Assembly: GCA_026027325.1 (NCBI GenBank)
Contig: JAMSLZ010000010.1
Coordinates: forward strand, 1,240,001-1,304,000
Source of the DNA: Actinomucor elegans
Taxonomy: Eukaryota > Mucoromycota > Mucoromycetes > Mucorales > Mucoraceae
Reading direction: 5' to 3'
Length of the DNA stretch: 64,000 bases
In this document: positions 63,639 through 64,000 of the stretch, piece by piece
Layout of the letters: each line of letters begins with the position of its first letter
Position numbering within the stretch: position 1 is the stretch's first letter
Program-made: the position numbers and the translations under genes
The notes under the pieces: generated by a model
Told to the model about the DNA's origin: nothing
Seen by the model: only the letters and a program-made list of their open reading frames with translations
The model's database searches: none

Positions 63639-63886
63639 AAGCATGCCAAGAAGAAAAAATCGATCATACCCTCCGCCTTTTGCATCCTTTTTTTTTTATA
63701 TTGTTTACTCTTTAGAAGGTATAAAGCTTTTGTATTTCTCGGTAGATCGTTTTGATACTATAATGAAGTACAGATTGTATATTTTTGAAGAAAAAAATCA
63801 CAACAAAAATGGATTTGCTTATTTTTAATAATATAAGGACCCAATGACCTTAACTGAGGCTTCAAAATACTGTCTACGCGTTTTAC

Positions 63887-63913
63887 AAAAAAAAAAAAAA
63901 AAAAAAAAAAAAA
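63887..63913. repeat. poly(A) tract, 27 nt
   Basis: Longest homopolymer in the window, 43 bp before a possible start codon at 63957. The interval from 63639 to here shows no gene. Confidence 0.9.
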
Positions 63914-63956
63914 GGGTATCTGAGCCACAGTTTTTTAAACAATTAGAACTTAGGAC

Positions 63957-64000
63957 ATGGATCTCTTTACTCAATCTCGGTTTGATGTCGCATCTGATTA
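63957..64000 (+). CDS. possible start of a gene cut by the window edge
   Basis: ATG followed by an open frame MDLFTQSRFDVASD to the edge. The balanced composition and position after a poly(A) tract, as for the methyltransferase gene, suggest a real start. Only 14 codons are visible, so no identification is possible. Confidence 0.25.
   Translation, partial: MDLFTQSRFDVASD

Overview
The window is nuclear DNA of a filamentous fungus, almost certainly one of the Mucorales. Genes are split by many 50-65 bp GT-AG introns, intergenic DNA is A+T-rich, and the genes are fungal housekeeping types. The central gene encodes ten related beta-trefoil domains, the published hallmark of the Mucoromycota-specific Gellins (wound-gelation proteins). 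Most genes here are spliced. Coordinates below span start to stop codon and include introns; the splice sites were read by eye from GT-AG signals, family motifs and frame.

Left part (1-10.3 kb): tRNA-Ile(AAU), a NUP155/Nup170-type nucleoporin, amidophosphoribosyltransferase (ADE4), an OPA3-like mitochondrial protein (small exons, no long open frame), a Nudix-fold protein with a broken Nudix box, and an ER FKBP-type prolyl isomerase. A 4.4 kb gene-free stretch follows.

Centre (14.7-36.9 kb): one giant gene. I resolve 11 exons totalling 21,558 nt, exactly 7,186 codons (7,185 aa). All ten introns are phase 1. The order is ten beta-trefoils (residues about 8-1930), a helical region, a tandem array of 180 units of three types (residues 2437-6447, nt 22608-34640), more helical modules and a C-terminal degenerate HAD-like domain. 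I read it as a Gellin-family protein with a very large repeat insertion; this is the most interesting item in the window.

Right part: an aldo-keto reductase of D-xylose-reductase type; a gene-poor, relic-rich stretch (38.5-49.3 kb) with the AP-1 sigma adaptin gene, a dead LINE 3' end and a second identical tRNA-Ile; then a METTL21-type lysine methyltransferase, a short NOT1 homologue carrying only the C-terminal part, HEL2/ZNF598 E3 ligase, SEC24, V-ATPase subunit F, a small possible membrane ORF, an EAPP-family zinc protein, and perhaps the first codons of another gene at the right edge.

The genes do not form an operon-like unit. Two linked themes are visible: translation quality control and mRNA decay (HEL2 and the NOT1-like gene, 72 bp apart on the same strand) and membrane traffic (AP-1 sigma, SEC24, V-ATPase).
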